From positions 1-5,605 of the forward strand of contig VAZQ01000208.1 of the NCBI GenBank assembly GCA_005883115.1: 5,605 nucleotides of DNA, written 5' to 3'. The notes beneath the pieces were generated by a model, which had not been told where the DNA came from, made no database searches, and was given only the letters and a program-made list of their open reading frames with translations. Shown piece by piece: positions 5,520 through 5,605 of the stretch. The stretch is from Alphaproteobacteria bacterium (GTDB taxonomy: Bacteria > Pseudomonadota > Alphaproteobacteria > Rhizobiales > Xanthobacteraceae). The translations under genes were made by a program, and so were the position numbers. Each line of letters opens with the position of its first letter. Within the stretch, counting starts at the first letter, position 1.

Positions 5520-5605
5520 ACCCCCTACCGCGACGACAACGCCATTGACCGGAATCTACGCGTCGCAACCAGACCGGCGCGTGGCTAATTCATTCATCGC
5601 TTGTT

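Larger units (their letters stand above)
5389..5605. other. Gene-free region at the right end
   Basis: I see no supportable gene here on either strand. It would be the 5' region of the minus-strand small gene and, on the plus strand, the space before the next gene beyond the window. No convincing promoter for the minus-strand gene was found: AT-containing stretches such as AGATATGG on the minus strand lack a matching -35. It contains the hairpin at 5503-5519 and a G+C-only run at about 5477-5491. Confidence 0.5.

Noticed and set aside
5545..5594. TTGACC at about 5545 and CTAATT near 5585 as a plus-strand promoter
   Set aside because: The spacing is far over 17 bp and nothing resembling a -10 lies at the right distance.
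1..5605. CRISPR arrays, tRNA/rRNA genes, insertion sequences, defence or phage genes
   Set aside because: I looked for spaced repeats, tRNA-like cloverleafs, terminal inverted repeats with transposase motifs and unknown gene clusters and found none; the window is a conserved housekeeping cluster.

Overview
The window is a GC-rich chromosomal segment from an alphaproteobacterium. Gene order and protein signatures point to Hyphomicrobiales (Rhizobiales), probably a relative of the Bradyrhizobium/Xanthobacteraceae branch. This assignment rests on remembered family sequences, not on a search. The order, all on the + strand, is rsh (3' end only), pdxJ, acpS, lepB, rnc, era, recO. This is the well-known alphaproteobacterial core cluster, and it is mostly ordinary housekeeping DNA.

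Layout. Positions 2-361 hold the C-terminal end of a RelA/SpoT-type (p)ppGpp synthetase/hydrolase. A 51-bp gap leads to pdxJ (413-1159), which overlaps acpS (1156-1566) by the 4-bp ATGA junction. A gap of about 300 bp (1567-1869) follows and carries possible control signals for the next unit. Then come lepB (1870-2625), rnc (ATGA overlap, 2622-3443), era (23-bp overlap with rnc, GTG start, 3421-4416) and recO (2-bp gap, 4419-5213). After recO the plus strand has no recognisable gene to the end. The minus strand has a very good ribosome binding site and signal-peptide-like start at 5388, leading into a small His/Trp-rich protein that is readable only if one frameshift is allowed (5198-5388). 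Its end overlaps the end of recO convergently.

How the genes fit together. rsh sets (p)ppGpp levels. pdxJ makes pyridoxine 5'-phosphate. acpS activates acyl carrier protein. lepB removes signal peptides at the inner membrane. rnc and era are both involved in rRNA processing and 30S maturation, and recO serves recombinational repair. The tight overlaps in lepB-rnc-era-recO suggest one transcript and translational coupling. The only large internal gap is before lepB, so a separate promoter there is the natural inference.

I did not find a new multi-gene system. The points most worth a second look are the apparent in-frame loss of the second helix from the last ACT domain of Rsh, and the frameshifted small His/Trp-rich secreted-protein gene after recO. 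Less certain are the three TTGCCA repeats and GC-rich hairpin in the lepB leader.
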